Shown in pieces: positions 6,252 to 13,993 of a DNA stretch of 16,588 bases. Position numbers and translations under genes: made by a program. The DNA is from DAOMOP01 sp035444405. GTDB lineage: Bacteria; Pseudomonadota; Gammaproteobacteria; Burkholderiales; Rhodocyclaceae. The first letter of the stretch is position 1. Each line of letters opens with the position of its first letter. The notes beneath the pieces were generated by a model, which was not told where the DNA came from, did no database searches, and saw only the letters and a program-made list of their open reading frames with translations. The stretch covers positions 1 through 16,588 of the forward strand of contig DAOMOP010000077.1 in assembly GCA_035444405.1 (NCBI GenBank), written 5' to 3'.

Positions 6252-7610
6252 ATGCTTATAAAGATCAAGAAAGGCCTGGATCTGCCGATCAGCGGCAAGC
6301 CCGAGCAACGCATCGAAGCTGCGCGCGCGGTCAGACACGTGGCCGTTCTGGGCGTGGATCACGTCGATCTGAAGCCGACGATGCTGATTGCAGAGGGCGA
6401 CAAGGTCAAGCTCGGCCAACCCCTGTTCGAGCACAAGAAACTGCCGGGCGTGCGCATCACCGCCCCCGGCGCCGGCGAAGTCGTCGCCATCAACCGCGGG
6501 GCGCGCCGCATGCTGCAGTCCGTCGTGATCCGTCTCGACGACACCGAAGCGGAAGAGAGCTTCGAGAAGTACGATGCCGGCCGGCTCGGCACGCTGTCGG
6601 CCCAGCAGGTCATCGACAACCTGCTCGCTTCGGGCCTGTGGACGGCGCTGCGCACGCGCCCGTACAGCAAGCTCCCGGACCCGACGACGCGGCCGGCGTC
6701 GATCTTCGTGACGGCGATCGACACCAATCCGCTCGCGGCCGATCCGGCACCGATCATCGAGGCCGAAGCCGCAGCCTTCGGCCACGGCCTGGCGGTGCTG
6801 TCGCACCTGACCGACGGCGCGTTGTGGGTGTGCAAGTCGGCCGCCGCATCGCTGCCGGTCGCCGACGGCGAGGGCCGGGTGCGCGTGGCAAGCTTCGACG
6901 GACCGCACCCGGCCGGATTGCCGGGCACCCACATCCACTTCCTCGACCCGGTCGACGCGCACAAGACCGTCTGGTATCTGAACTACCAGGAGGTCATCGC
7001 GATCGGCAAGCTGTTCACGACCGGCCGCATCCCGACCGAGCGCATCGTCGCCCTCGGCGGCCCGCAAGTGAAGCAGCCGCGCCTGCTGCGCACCCGCCTG
7101 GGGGCATGCATCGAGGAACTGCTCGAGGATGAGCTGGTCGCAGGCGAGAACCGCGCCATTTCGGGTTCCGTATTGTCGGGACGGCGCGCGGCCGGCTGGT
7201 CGTCCTTCCTCGGCCGCCATCATCTGCAGATCAGCGTGCTCGAGGAAGGCAAGGGTCGCGAGATGCTCGGCTGGCTCAATCCGGCCGGGCCGCGCTACTC
7301 GTTCCTGAACGTGATGTTCTCGAGCTTCACGCGCGCCGCCGGCCGCACGTTCCCGTTCACGACCTCGCAGAACGGCAGCCCGCGGGCGATGGTGCCGGTC
7401 GGCACCTTCGAGGAGGTCGTGCCACTCGACATCCTTCCGACCCAGCTGCTGCGCTATCTGCTCGTCGGTGACACCGACATGGCACAGAAGCTCGGATGTC
7501 TGGAGCTCGACGAGGAAGACCTCGCGCTGTGCTCCTACGTCTGCGTCGGCAAGTACGACTACGCACCGGTGCTTCGCAAGAACCTGAACCAGATCGAGAG
7601 GGAAGGCTGA
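6252..7610 (+). CDS. nqrA: Na+-translocating NADH:quinone oxidoreductase subunit A
   Basis: NqrA is the cytoplasmic, cofactor-free subunit of the Na+-NQR pump and takes part in quinone interaction. The 452-residue length fits the family (about 447). The N-terminus MLIKIKKGLDLPISGKPEQ is the typical NqrA opening. It is followed by the barrel-sandwich part (LFEHKKLPGVRITAPGAGEV, INRGARRMLQSVVI) that distinguishes NqrA from RnfC. RnfC's C-terminal 4Fe-4S cysteine motifs are absent, so this is Nqr and not Rnf. The ATG at 6252 is preceded by AGGA at 6237-6240 with a longish 11-base spacing. The stop shares one base with the nqrB start (TGATG). It is the first gene of the operon and is driven by the promoter at 6093-6121. 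Confidence 0.97.
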   Translation: MLIKIKKGLDLPISGKPEQRIEAARAVRHVAVLGVDHVDLKPTMLIAEGDKVKLGQPLFEHKKLPGVRITAPGAGEVVAINRGARRMLQSVVIRLDDTEAEESFEKYDAGRLGTLSAQQVIDNLLASGLWTALRTRPYSKLPDPTTRPASIFVTAIDTNPLAADPAPIIEAEAAAFGHGLAVLSHLTDGALWVCKSAAASLPVADGEGRVRVASFDGPHPAGLPGTHIHFLDPVDAHKTVWYLNYQEVIAIGKLFTTGRIPTERIVALGGPQVKQPRLLRTRLGACIEELLEDELVAGENRAISGSVLSGRRAAGWSSFLGRHHLQISVLEEGKGREMLGWLNPAGPRYSFLNVMFSSFTRAAGRTFPFTTSQNGSPRAMVPVGTFEEVVPLDILPTQLLRYLLVGDTDMAQKLGCLELDEEDLALCSYVCVGKYDYAPVLRKNLNQIEREG

Positions 7611-8824
7611 TGTCACGCATTCGACGCTTCCTCGACAGCATCGAGCCGCAGTTCCACAAGGGCGGCCGCTTCGAGAAGTACTACGCGGTGTACGAGATGG
7701 TGGATACCTTCCTGTATTCGCCGCCCGACACCACCCGTACCGCCCCGCACGTGCGCGACGGCATCGACCTCAAGCGCATGATGAGCTACGTCGTCGTCGC
7801 GCTGATCCCGTGCATCCTGTGGAGCTGGTTCAACGCCGGCTATCACGCCAACCTTGCGCTGGCCGAGCTCGACATGGTGCGCGAGGACTGGCGCGGCGGG
7901 CTGCTGGCGCTGTTGGGCATCGGCTTCAACCCGGGCAATCCGTTCGCCAACGTGGTGCATGGCTTCCTGCTGTTCCTGCCGATCTACCTGACCACGCTGA
8001 TCGCCGGCGGCCTGTGGGAAGTGCTGTTCGCGACGGTGCGCAACCACGAGGTCAACGAGGGCTTCCTGGTCACGTCGATGCTCTACACGCTGACGCTGCC
8101 GCCCGACATGCCGCTGTGGATGGTGGCGCTGGGCATCAGCTTCGGCGTCGTGATCGGCAAGGAGATCTTCGGCGGCACCGGCAAGAACTTCCTGAACCCG
8201 GCGCTGACCGGGCGGGCCTTCCTGTACTTCGCCTATCCGGCGGAGATTTCCGGCGATCAGGTGTGGATCGCGGTCGACGGCTGGTCGCACGCCACCCCGC
8301 TCGGCCTCGGCGAGACCGGCGGCATGGCGGCGATCGCCGACAGCGGTCTCACGTGGTGGCAGGCCTTCTTCGGCCTGATGCCCGGCTCGCTCGGCGAGAC
8401 ATCGACCTTCGCGATCCTGCTCGGCGCGATCTTCCTGCTCTACACGCGGATCGCCTCGTGGCGCATCATGCTCGGCGTCGTGCTCGGCGTGCTCGGCACG
8501 TCACTGCTCTTCAACCTGCTCGCGACCGACGCGCGGCCGATGATGTCGATGCCGTTCCACTGGCATCTGGTGACCGGCGGGCTCGCCTTCGGCCTGGTGT
8601 TCATGGCCACCGACCCGGTTTCGGCGTCGATGACGAACGCCGGCCGCTGGGTGTTCGGCATCCTGATCGGGTTCATGACCGTGCTGATCCGCGCGATCAA
8701 TCCGGCCTTTCCGGAAGGCATCATGCTGGCGATCCTGTTCGCCAACCTGTTTGCGCCACTCATCGACTATGTCGTGATCCAGATGAACATCCGACGGAGG
8801 GAGCGCCGCCATGTCAGCGCCTGA
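7610..8824 (+). CDS. nqrB: Na+-translocating NADH:quinone oxidoreductase subunit B
   Basis: NqrB is the large membrane subunit carrying covalent FMN and riboflavin; it forms part of the Na+ path and the quinone site. The 404 residues start with the typical SIEPQFHKGGRFEKYY amphipathic region and then contain about ten hydrophobic segments (for example 59-75, 117-142, 169-186, 266-280, 285-303, 318-334, 347-362, 370-392). The flavinylated threonine is Thr229 in VDGWSHATPL. The usual motif before the threonine is S-G-A or similar, so the His at 227 is a variation. GGLWEVLFA (133-141) corresponds to the Gly-rich segment linked to quinone/inhibitor binding in Vibrio NqrB. The start overlaps nqrA by one base and the end overlaps nqrC by 14 bases. 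Confidence 0.97.
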   Translation: MSRIRRFLDSIEPQFHKGGRFEKYYAVYEMVDTFLYSPPDTTRTAPHVRDGIDLKRMMSYVVVALIPCILWSWFNAGYHANLALAELDMVREDWRGGLLALLGIGFNPGNPFANVVHGFLLFLPIYLTTLIAGGLWEVLFATVRNHEVNEGFLVTSMLYTLTLPPDMPLWMVALGISFGVVIGKEIFGGTGKNFLNPALTGRAFLYFAYPAEISGDQVWIAVDGWSHATPLGLGETGGMAAIADSGLTWWQAFFGLMPGSLGETSTFAILLGAIFLLYTRIASWRIMLGVVLGVLGTSLLFNLLATDARPMMSMPFHWHLVTGGLAFGLVFMATDPVSASMTNAGRWVFGILIGFMTVLIRAINPAFPEGIMLAILFANLFAPLIDYVVIQMNIRRRERRHVSA

Positions 8825-9638
8825 TCAGCAATCCGCCGGCGGCCCGCTGGCGTCCATTCTCGCCCTGTCCAACGACCATCCGAAGAAGACCATCTTCATG
8901 GCGCTGGCCGTATGTTTGTCGTGTTCGGTCGTCGTCGCCGCGGCGGCGGTCGGGCTGCGGCCGATGCAGCTCGCCAACCAGGAAGCCGACCGCACCCGCA
9001 ACATCGTCGAAGTCGCCGGCGTGCTCAAGCCCGGCCAGTCGATCCAGGAGGCCTTTCGCGACGTCGAGGCGGTGATGGTGCGCCTGTCCGACGGCCAGGA
9101 GACCGATGCCGTCGATCCACAGGGCTTCAGCATCGAGCGCGCGACCAAGGACCCGCAGATGTCGCGCGCGCTGCCGCGCGGCGAGGATCTCGCGAACATC
9201 AAGCGCCTGCCCGAATACATGCCGGTCTACAAGGTCCGCGGGGCCGACGGCGCCCTCCAGACCCTGATCCTGCCGGTCCACGGCGCCGGGCTGTGGTCCA
9301 CGCTGTACGGCTTTCTCGCGCTCGAAGGCGACCTGCGCACGGTGCAGGCGCTGAAGTTCTACCAGCACGCCGAGACGCCGGGTCTCGGCGGCGAGGTCGA
9401 CAACCCGAACTGGCGCGCGCAGTGGCGTGGCAAGGTGGTCTACGACGCGCAGTGGCGCCCGACGGTCGAGCTTGTCAAGGGCACCGTCGACGCCGGCGCA
9501 CCGGATGCACAGCACAAGATCGATGGCCTCGCCGGCGCGACCCTCACCAGTCGCGGCGTCGAGAAACTGATCAACTTCTGGCTCGGCGACAACGGCTACG
9601 GCCCGTTGATCGCGCGCCTTCGCAACGAGAGGGGGTAA
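8811..9638 (+). CDS. nqrC: Na+-translocating NADH:quinone oxidoreductase subunit C
   Basis: NqrC is a membrane-anchored periplasmic subunit with covalently bound FMN that passes electrons within the Na+-NQR complex. The 275-residue protein has one N-terminal membrane helix (about 28-48) preceded by HPKKT. A conserved GAGLWSTLYGFLAL segment (158-171) and HAETPGLGG (186-194) follow, and the flavinylation motif is IDGLAGATLTS (Thr244). This matches the consensus recognised by the flavin transferase ApbE (D-G-x-x-G/S-A-T). The ATG at 8811 lies inside the 3' end of nqrB, with GGAGGGAG at about 8796-8803 as ribosome site. nqrD follows 3 bases after the stop codon. Confidence 0.97.
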   Translation: MSAPDQQSAGGPLASILALSNDHPKKTIFMALAVCLSCSVVVAAAAVGLRPMQLANQEADRTRNIVEVAGVLKPGQSIQEAFRDVEAVMVRLSDGQETDAVDPQGFSIERATKDPQMSRALPRGEDLANIKRLPEYMPVYKVRGADGALQTLILPVHGAGLWSTLYGFLALEGDLRTVQALKFYQHAETPGLGGEVDNPNWRAQWRGKVVYDAQWRPTVELVKGTVDAGAPDAQHKIDGLAGATLTSRGVEKLINFWLGDNGYGPLIARLRNERG

Positions 9639-9641
9639 GAC

Positions 9642-10304
9642 ATGGCCAGCGATACCAAGAAGCTCGTGACCGGGCCGATCGCCGACAACAACCCGATCAT
9701 CCTGCAGGTGCTCGGGATCTGCTCGGCGCTGGCGGTCACCACCAAGATGTCGACCGCGCTGACGATGTGCATCGCGCTGACCTTCGTGCTGTGTGCATCG
9801 AACGTGCTGATCAGCCTGCTGCGGGCGCACATCCCGTCGAGCATCCGCATCATCGTGCAGATCACGATCATCGCATCGCTGGTGATCGTGGTCGACCAGT
9901 TCCTCAAGGCCTTTGCATTCGGCCTGTCCAAGGAGCTGTCGGTGTTCGTCGGACTGATCATCACGAACTGCATCGTGCTCGGTCGCGCCGAGGCCTTCGC
10001 GCTGAAAAATCCGCCGCTGCCGAGCTTCTTCGACGGACTCGGCAACGGCCTCGGCTACAGTGCGATCCTGCTGGTCGTCGGATTCATCCGCGAGCTGCTC
10101 GGCTCGGGCTCGCTGTTCGGCGTGCAGATCCTGTCGCTCGCCCGTGACGGCGGCTGGTACGTCCCGAACGGCATGCTGCTGCTGCCGCCCAGTGCGTTCT
10201 TCATCATCGGGCTGATCATCTGGGCCGTACGCAGCTGGAAGCCGTCGCAGGTCGAGAAGCCCGACTTCCAGATCCAGACCGCTCATCGTACCGAGGTGCA
10301 GTAA
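9642..10304 (+). CDS. nqrD: Na+-translocating NADH:quinone oxidoreductase subunit D
   Basis: NqrD is a six-helix membrane subunit that pairs with NqrE in an inverted arrangement; a 2Fe-2S cluster is held in the membrane between them. The 220 residues include the two expected cysteines, Cys27 in LGICSALAVT and Cys110 in LIITNCIVLGRAEAF. Both motifs are hallmarks of the NqrD/RnfE family. The C-terminus (WAVRSWKPSQVEK and onward) is soluble. The start lies 3 bases after nqrC, with GAGGGGG just upstream acting as ribosome site. The stop TAA shares one base with the nqrE ATG (TAATG). The Nqr context identifies it as NqrD and not RnfE. Confidence 0.97.
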   Translation: MASDTKKLVTGPIADNNPIILQVLGICSALAVTTKMSTALTMCIALTFVLCASNVLISLLRAHIPSSIRIIVQITIIASLVIVVDQFLKAFAFGLSKELSVFVGLIITNCIVLGRAEAFALKNPPLPSFFDGLGNGLGYSAILLVVGFIRELLGSGSLFGVQILSLARDGGWYVPNGMLLLPPSAFFIIGLIIWAVRSWKPSQVEKPDFQIQTAHRTEVQ

Positions 10305-10912
10305 TGGCGAACCATTTCAATCTGTTCATCAGCGCGGTCTTCGTCGAGAACCTGGCGCTGTCGTTCTTTCTCGGGATGTGCACCTTCCTCGCCATCTCGA
10401 AGCAGGTCAGCGCCGCGTTCGGCCTCGGCATCGCGGTGGTCTTCATCCAGACCCTGACGGTGCCGGTCAACCACCTGATCTACTACTACCTGCTGCGTGA
10501 CGGCGCGCTCGCGTGGGCCGGACTGCCCGACGTCAACCTGAGCTTCCTCGGTCTGATCTCGTACATCGGCGTGATCGCGGCGCTCGTGCAGATCCTCGAG
10601 ATGTTCCTCGACAAGTACGTGCCCGCGCTCTACAACGCGCTCGGCGTGTACATGCCGCTGATCACGGTGAACTGCGCGATCCTCGGCGGTACGCTGTTCA
10701 TGGTCGAACGCGACTACAACCTCGGCGAGAGCATCACCTATGGTTTCGGCACCGGGGTCGGCTGGGCGCTCGCGATCACGGCGCTGGCCGGCATCCGCGA
10801 GAAGCTCAAGTACTCCGACATCCCGGCCGGGCTGCAGGGCCTGGGCATCACGTTCATCGCGGCCGGCTTGATGTCGCTGGGCTTCATGGCCTTCTCCGGC
10901 ATTCAGCTCTGA
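10304..10912 (+). CDS. nqrE: Na+-translocating NADH:quinone oxidoreductase subunit E
   Basis: NqrE is the partner of NqrD; each supplies two cysteines to the intramembrane 2Fe-2S cluster on the electron path from NqrF to NqrC. The 202-residue protein starts FNLFISAVFVENLALSFFLG, a typical NqrE opening. Cys26 is in FLGMCTFLA and Cys124 in MPLITVNCAILGG. Six hydrophobic helices are visible through the sequence, ending FMAFSGIQL. Translation is probably coupled to nqrD through the TAATG overlap. An 18-base gap with GAGGAA separates it from nqrF. Confidence 0.97.
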   Translation: MANHFNLFISAVFVENLALSFFLGMCTFLAISKQVSAAFGLGIAVVFIQTLTVPVNHLIYYYLLRDGALAWAGLPDVNLSFLGLISYIGVIAALVQILEMFLDKYVPALYNALGVYMPLITVNCAILGGTLFMVERDYNLGESITYGFGTGVGWALAITALAGIREKLKYSDIPAGLQGLGITFIAAGLMSLGFMAFSGIQL

Positions 10913-10930
10913 CGCGACGAGGAATCCCCT

Positions 10931-12151
10931 ATGACTGAAATCATTTTAGGTGTCGTATTCTTTGCAGCGATCATCCTGCTGCTGGTGCTCGTGATCCTCG
11001 CCGCGCGTTCCAGGCTGGTCGCCGCCGGCAACGTCAAGATCACGATCAACAACGAGAAGACCATCGAGGTGCCCACCGGCGGCAAGCTGCTCGGCGCACT
11101 CGCCAATGCGCAACTGTTCGTCGGCTCGGCGTGCGGCGGCGGCGGCACCTGCGCACAGTGCCGGGTCAAGGTCTTCGAGGGCGGCGGCGCGATCCTGCCG
11201 ACCGAGACCGGCCACATCAACAAGCGCCAGCAGCGCGAAGGCGAACGCCTCGCCTGCCAGGTGGCGGTCAAGCAGGACATGAAGATCGAAGTGCCCGAGG
11301 AGGTGTTCGGCGTCAAGAAGTGGGAGTGCACGGTGCGCTCGAACCACAACGTCGCGACCTTCATCAAGGAGCTCGTGCTCGAGCTGCCCGAAGGCGAGCA
11401 CGTCGATTTCCGTGCCGGCGGCTACATCCAGATCGAGTGCCCGCCACACGAGGTCGATTTCAAGGACTTCGACATCGAAGAGCGCTTCCGCGAGGACTGG
11501 GACCGTTTCAACGTGTGGCAGTACAAGTCCAAGGTCGACGAGCCGGTCACGCGCGCGTACTCGATGGCGAACTACCCCGAGGAGCGCGGCATCATCATGC
11601 TCAACGTGCGCATCGCCACGCCGCCGCCGCGCGCCGAGGGCGTGCCGCCGGGCCAGATGTCGTCCTACATCTTCAGCCTCAAGCCGGGCGACAAGGTCAC
11701 GATATCCGGGCCGTTCGGCGAATTCTTCGCACGCGACACCGATGCCGAGATGGTCTTCATCGGCGGCGGTGCGGGCATGGCGCCGATGCGCTCGCACATC
11801 TTCGACCAATTGCGGCGCCTCAAGACCAGGCGCAAGATGACCTTCTGGTACGGTGCACGGTCCAAACGCGAGATGTTCTATGTCGAGGACTTCGACATGC
11901 TCGCCAGGGAGAATGACAACTTCGAGTGGCACGTCGCGCTGTCCGACCCGTTGCCCGACGACAACTGGACCGGCTACACCGGCTTCATCCACAACGTGCT
12001 GTACGAGAACTACCTGAAGGATCACCCCGCACCGGAAGACTGCGAGTTCTACATGTGCGGACCTCCGATGATGAACGCCGCGGTCATCCAGATGCTGCTG
12101 GACCTCGGCGTCGAGCGCGAGAACATCATGCTCGACGATTTCGGCGGCTGA
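10931..12151 (+). CDS. nqrF: Na+-translocating NADH:quinone oxidoreductase subunit F (NADH dehydrogenase)
   Basis: NqrF is the electron entry subunit: it oxidises NADH with FAD and passes electrons to its 2Fe-2S cluster. In the 406 residues there is one N-terminal membrane helix (about 3-25). A plant-type 2Fe-2S ferredoxin domain follows with Cys68, Cys74, Cys77 and Cys109 (SACGGGGTCAQC and RLACQ). Then come an FAD domain with RAYSMANY (208-215) and an NADH domain with IGGGAGMAPMRSH (277-289) and FYMCGPPMM (373-381, Cys376). The C-terminus MLDDFGG is typical. GAGGAA at about 10919-10924 is the ribosome site. The first codons are unusually AT-rich for this genome. nqrM follows 62 bases later. 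Confidence 0.98.
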   Translation: MTEIILGVVFFAAIILLLVLVILAARSRLVAAGNVKITINNEKTIEVPTGGKLLGALANAQLFVGSACGGGGTCAQCRVKVFEGGGAILPTETGHINKRQQREGERLACQVAVKQDMKIEVPEEVFGVKKWECTVRSNHNVATFIKELVLELPEGEHVDFRAGGYIQIECPPHEVDFKDFDIEERFREDWDRFNVWQYKSKVDEPVTRAYSMANYPEERGIIMLNVRIATPPPRAEGVPPGQMSSYIFSLKPGDKVTISGPFGEFFARDTDAEMVFIGGGAGMAPMRSHIFDQLRRLKTRRKMTFWYGARSKREMFYVEDFDMLARENDNFEWHVALSDPLPDDNWTGYTGFIHNVLYENYLKDHPAPEDCEFYMCGPPMMNAAVIQMLLDLGVERENIMLDDFGG

Positions 12152-12213
12152 TCCCCCTCGCCGCCCGCGCCGACCAGATAGGTGCGGGCGGCCCAGACGA
12201 ATCAGGAGGCTCC

Positions 12214-12411
12214 ATGACCTTATTCATCGTTACGTTCGTGATCATGGCGATCGCCGTGCTCGGCATGGCAGTCGGCGTGATCGCAGGCCGCAAGCCGATC
12301 GGCGGCAGCTGCGGCGGCCTCGGAGCGCTCGGATTGGAATGCGACGCGGGCTGCAGCAAGCCCTGCCCCAAGCGCCTTGCACGCATGCAGGCCGAAGACC
12401 AACAATCATGA
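12214..12411 (+). CDS. nqrM: Na+-NQR maturation protein NqrM (DUF539)
   Basis: NqrM is a small membrane protein needed to mature Na+-NQR, probably by delivering iron for the NqrD/NqrE 2Fe-2S site. The 65-residue protein has one N-terminal helix (about 2-24) followed by a conserved Cys-rich tail, GGSCGGLGALGLECD then AGCSKPCPKR, with Cys33, Cys43, Cys47 and Cys51. This pattern is diagnostic of the family (formerly DUF539). AGGAGG at 12204-12209 lies 4 bases upstream of the ATG, strong but close. Its position right after nqrF is the usual one, except that apbE, often found between them, is absent here. Its stop codon overlaps a possible upstream ATG (12408) of the next gene. Confidence 0.95.
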   Translation: MTLFIVTFVIMAIAVLGMAVGVIAGRKPIGGSCGGLGALGLECDAGCSKPCPKRLARMQAEDQQS

Positions 12412-12422
12412 AAGGCAAGACC

Positions 12423-12818
12423 ATGCTTCAGTCTCTGCTAGTCAAGGACTACATGTCCGGTGACCCGCTCGCGTTCTCCCCCGAGATGGACGTGCTCGAT
12501 GCAATCCACAAGCTGATCAAGCACGAATTGACCGGTGCACCGGTCATCGACCATCTCGGCAAGGTGGTCGGCTTCCTGTCCGAGAAGGATTGCCTCAAGG
12601 TCGCGCTCAACGCGTCGTATCACGAGGAACGCGGCGGTCGCGTCAGCGAGTTCATGACCAGCGACGTCAGGACGCTCGAGGCCGACGCGAGCCTGACCGA
12701 GGCGGCAGAGCTGTTCGTCACGCTGCCCTACCGCTGCTACCCGGTCGTGCATGAAAGCCGACTGGTGGGCCAGCTGTCGCGGCGCAACATCCTGAAGGCC
12801 CTCGAGAAACTGTGGTAG
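12423..12818 (+). CDS. Two-CBS-domain protein, last gene of the nqr operon
   Basis: The 131-residue protein consists almost only of a CBS pair (Bateman module). The first unit is about 8-65 (VKDYMSGDPLAFSPEMDVLD, GAPVIDHLGKVVGFLSEKD) and the second about 72-130 (RVSEFMTSDVRTLEADASL, CYPVVHESRLVGQLSRRNIL). Such modules bind adenine nucleotides and usually regulate a partner protein; no catalytic domain is attached. I chose the ATG at 12423 because AAAGG (12411-12415) lies 7 bases upstream. An ATG at 12408 overlapping the nqrM stop would add five residues (MKGKT). It sits between nqrM and a strong terminator and is therefore co-transcribed with the Na+ pump. A role in sensing energy charge for the pump is my inference. 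Confidence 0.88.
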   Translation: MLQSLLVKDYMSGDPLAFSPEMDVLDAIHKLIKHELTGAPVIDHLGKVVGFLSEKDCLKVALNASYHEERGGRVSEFMTSDVRTLEADASLTEAAELFVTLPYRCYPVVHESRLVGQLSRRNILKALEKLW

Positions 12819-12856
12819 GCACGGCGCGGCAGCCAGCCGCATGGCATGAAGGCGGA

Positions 12857-12889
12857 CGGGTTCGATGCTGGCATCGGCCCGCTTTTTTT
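12857..12889 (+). terminator. Strong rho-independent terminator of the nqr operon
   Basis: The arms CGGG-TT-CGATG (12857-12867) and CATCG-G-CCCG (12872-12881) pair around a CTGG loop with a small internal bulge. They are followed by C and seven T residues (12883-12889). It lies 39 bases after the CBS gene stop and is the clearest terminator in the window. Confidence 0.88.
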
Positions 12890-12994
12890 GCCCGTGCCGA
12901 CGGCAACCCGGGGCGCGGCCCATCCCGCCGTCGCGGCCGCCTTTCCCGCCCCTGTGCGGCTCGGGCTCTCGCATACGCCGGCTCGAGATTGCGC

Positions 12995-13000
12995 TAAAAT
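12995..13000 (+). promoter_or_regulatory. Putative -10 element for ilvE
   Basis: TAAAAT (five of six to consensus) lies 64 bases before the ilvE ATG, in the stretch following the nqr terminator. No clear -35 is seen at the right spacing. The rest of 12890-13063 shows no gene. Confidence 0.45.
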
Positions 13001-13063
13001 CGCACGCTGTCCGGCGCCGCTCACGGCGCCTCGAAAAGCCCTCACACCGCTGGAGAATTCCCC

Positions 13064-13984
13064 ATGTCCATGGCTGACCGCGATGGTTTCATCTGGTACG
13101 ACGGCAAGCTCGTGCCCTGGCGCGACGCGACCACGCACGTGCTGACCCATTCCCTGCACTACGGCCTCGCGGTATTCGAAGGCGTGCGCGCCTACAAGAC
13201 GGTCAAGGGCACGGCAATTTTCCGCCTGGCCGAGCACACCCAGCGCCTGCTCAACTCCGGCAAGATCTACATGATGGACATCCCCTACTCGAAGGACGTC
13301 CTGATGGAGGCGCAGCTCGAGGTCGTGCGCGCGAACAAGCTCGAGTCCTGCTATCTGCGCCCGATCGCGTTCTACGGCTCCGAGAAGCTCGGCATCTCGA
13401 CGCGCGGCTCGACCGTCCACGTCGCAATCGCCGCCTGGCCGTGGGGGGCCTACCTCGGCGAGGAAGGCCTCGAGAAGGGCATCCGGGTGAAGACCTCGTC
13501 GTTCCAGCGCCACCACGTCAACGTCACGATGCCGCGCGCCAAGCTCGCCAGCACCTATGCAAACTCCATTCTCGCCAACCTCGAGGTGACGCAGGAAGGC
13601 TATGACGAGGCGCTGCTGCTCGACACCCAGGGCTTCGTCGCCGAAGGCGCCGGCGAGAACCTCTTCGTGATCAAGGACGGCTGCATCTACGAGCCGGAGA
13701 TCGCGTCGGCGCTGACCGGCATCACGCGCGACTCGGTGATCCGCGTGGCGCGCGAGTTCGGCCTCGAGGTGCAGGCCAAGCGGCTCACCCGCGACGACAT
13801 CTACATCTGCGACGAAGCCTTCTTCACCGGCACCGCGGCCGAAGTCACGCCGATCCGCGAGCTCGACAGCCGCGTCATCGGCAGCGGCCGCCGCGGCCCG
13901 GTCACCGAGAAGATCCAGGCGCGCTTCTTCGACATCGTCAATGGCCGCGCGCCGGAATACGAACACTGGCTGGCATTCGTCTGA
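13064..13984 (+). CDS. ilvE: Branched-chain amino acid aminotransferase IlvE
   Basis: IlvE catalyses the last step of leucine, isoleucine and valine synthesis, moving the amino group from glutamate to the 2-oxo acids with pyridoxal phosphate. The 306 residues fit the class IV (fold type IV) aminotransferases. Visible features are THSLHYGLAVFEGVRAY near the start (28-44), the PLP lysine in MPRAKLAST (Lys160), and FVAEGAGENLF (191-201) with Glu194. SALTGITRD (215-223) and FFTGTAAEVTPI (253-264) bind the cofactor phosphate. GGAGA at 13052-13056 lies 7 bases before the ATG at 13064; a second ATG at 13070 is in frame. It is the first of a probable four-gene unit; the next gene starts 9 bases after the stop. 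Confidence 0.96.
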   Translation: MSMADRDGFIWYDGKLVPWRDATTHVLTHSLHYGLAVFEGVRAYKTVKGTAIFRLAEHTQRLLNSGKIYMMDIPYSKDVLMEAQLEVVRANKLESCYLRPIAFYGSEKLGISTRGSTVHVAIAAWPWGAYLGEEGLEKGIRVKTSSFQRHHVNVTMPRAKLASTYANSILANLEVTQEGYDEALLLDTQGFVAEGAGENLFVIKDGCIYEPEIASALTGITRDSVIRVAREFGLEVQAKRLTRDDIYICDEAFFTGTAAEVTPIRELDSRVIGSGRRGPVTEKIQARFFDIVNGRAPEYEHWLAFV

Positions 13985-13993
13985 GGCCCGCAC

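Noticed and set aside
6153..7616. Open frame of 487 codons on the - strand opposite nqrA
   Set aside because: Antisense shadow of a certain nqrA; low-complexity composition and no recognisable motif.
8814..10286. Open frame of 490 codons on the - strand opposite nqrC and nqrD
   Set aside because: Antisense shadow of two certain genes; rich in Arg, Asp, Gln and His with no domain pattern.
6252..12151. Rnf complex (rnfCDGEAB) as an alternative for the operon
   Set aside because: The first subunit lacks RnfC cysteine motifs, and the last is a ferredoxin plus FAD/NADH reductase (NqrF) rather than RnfB; nqrM follows. All point to Na+-NQR.
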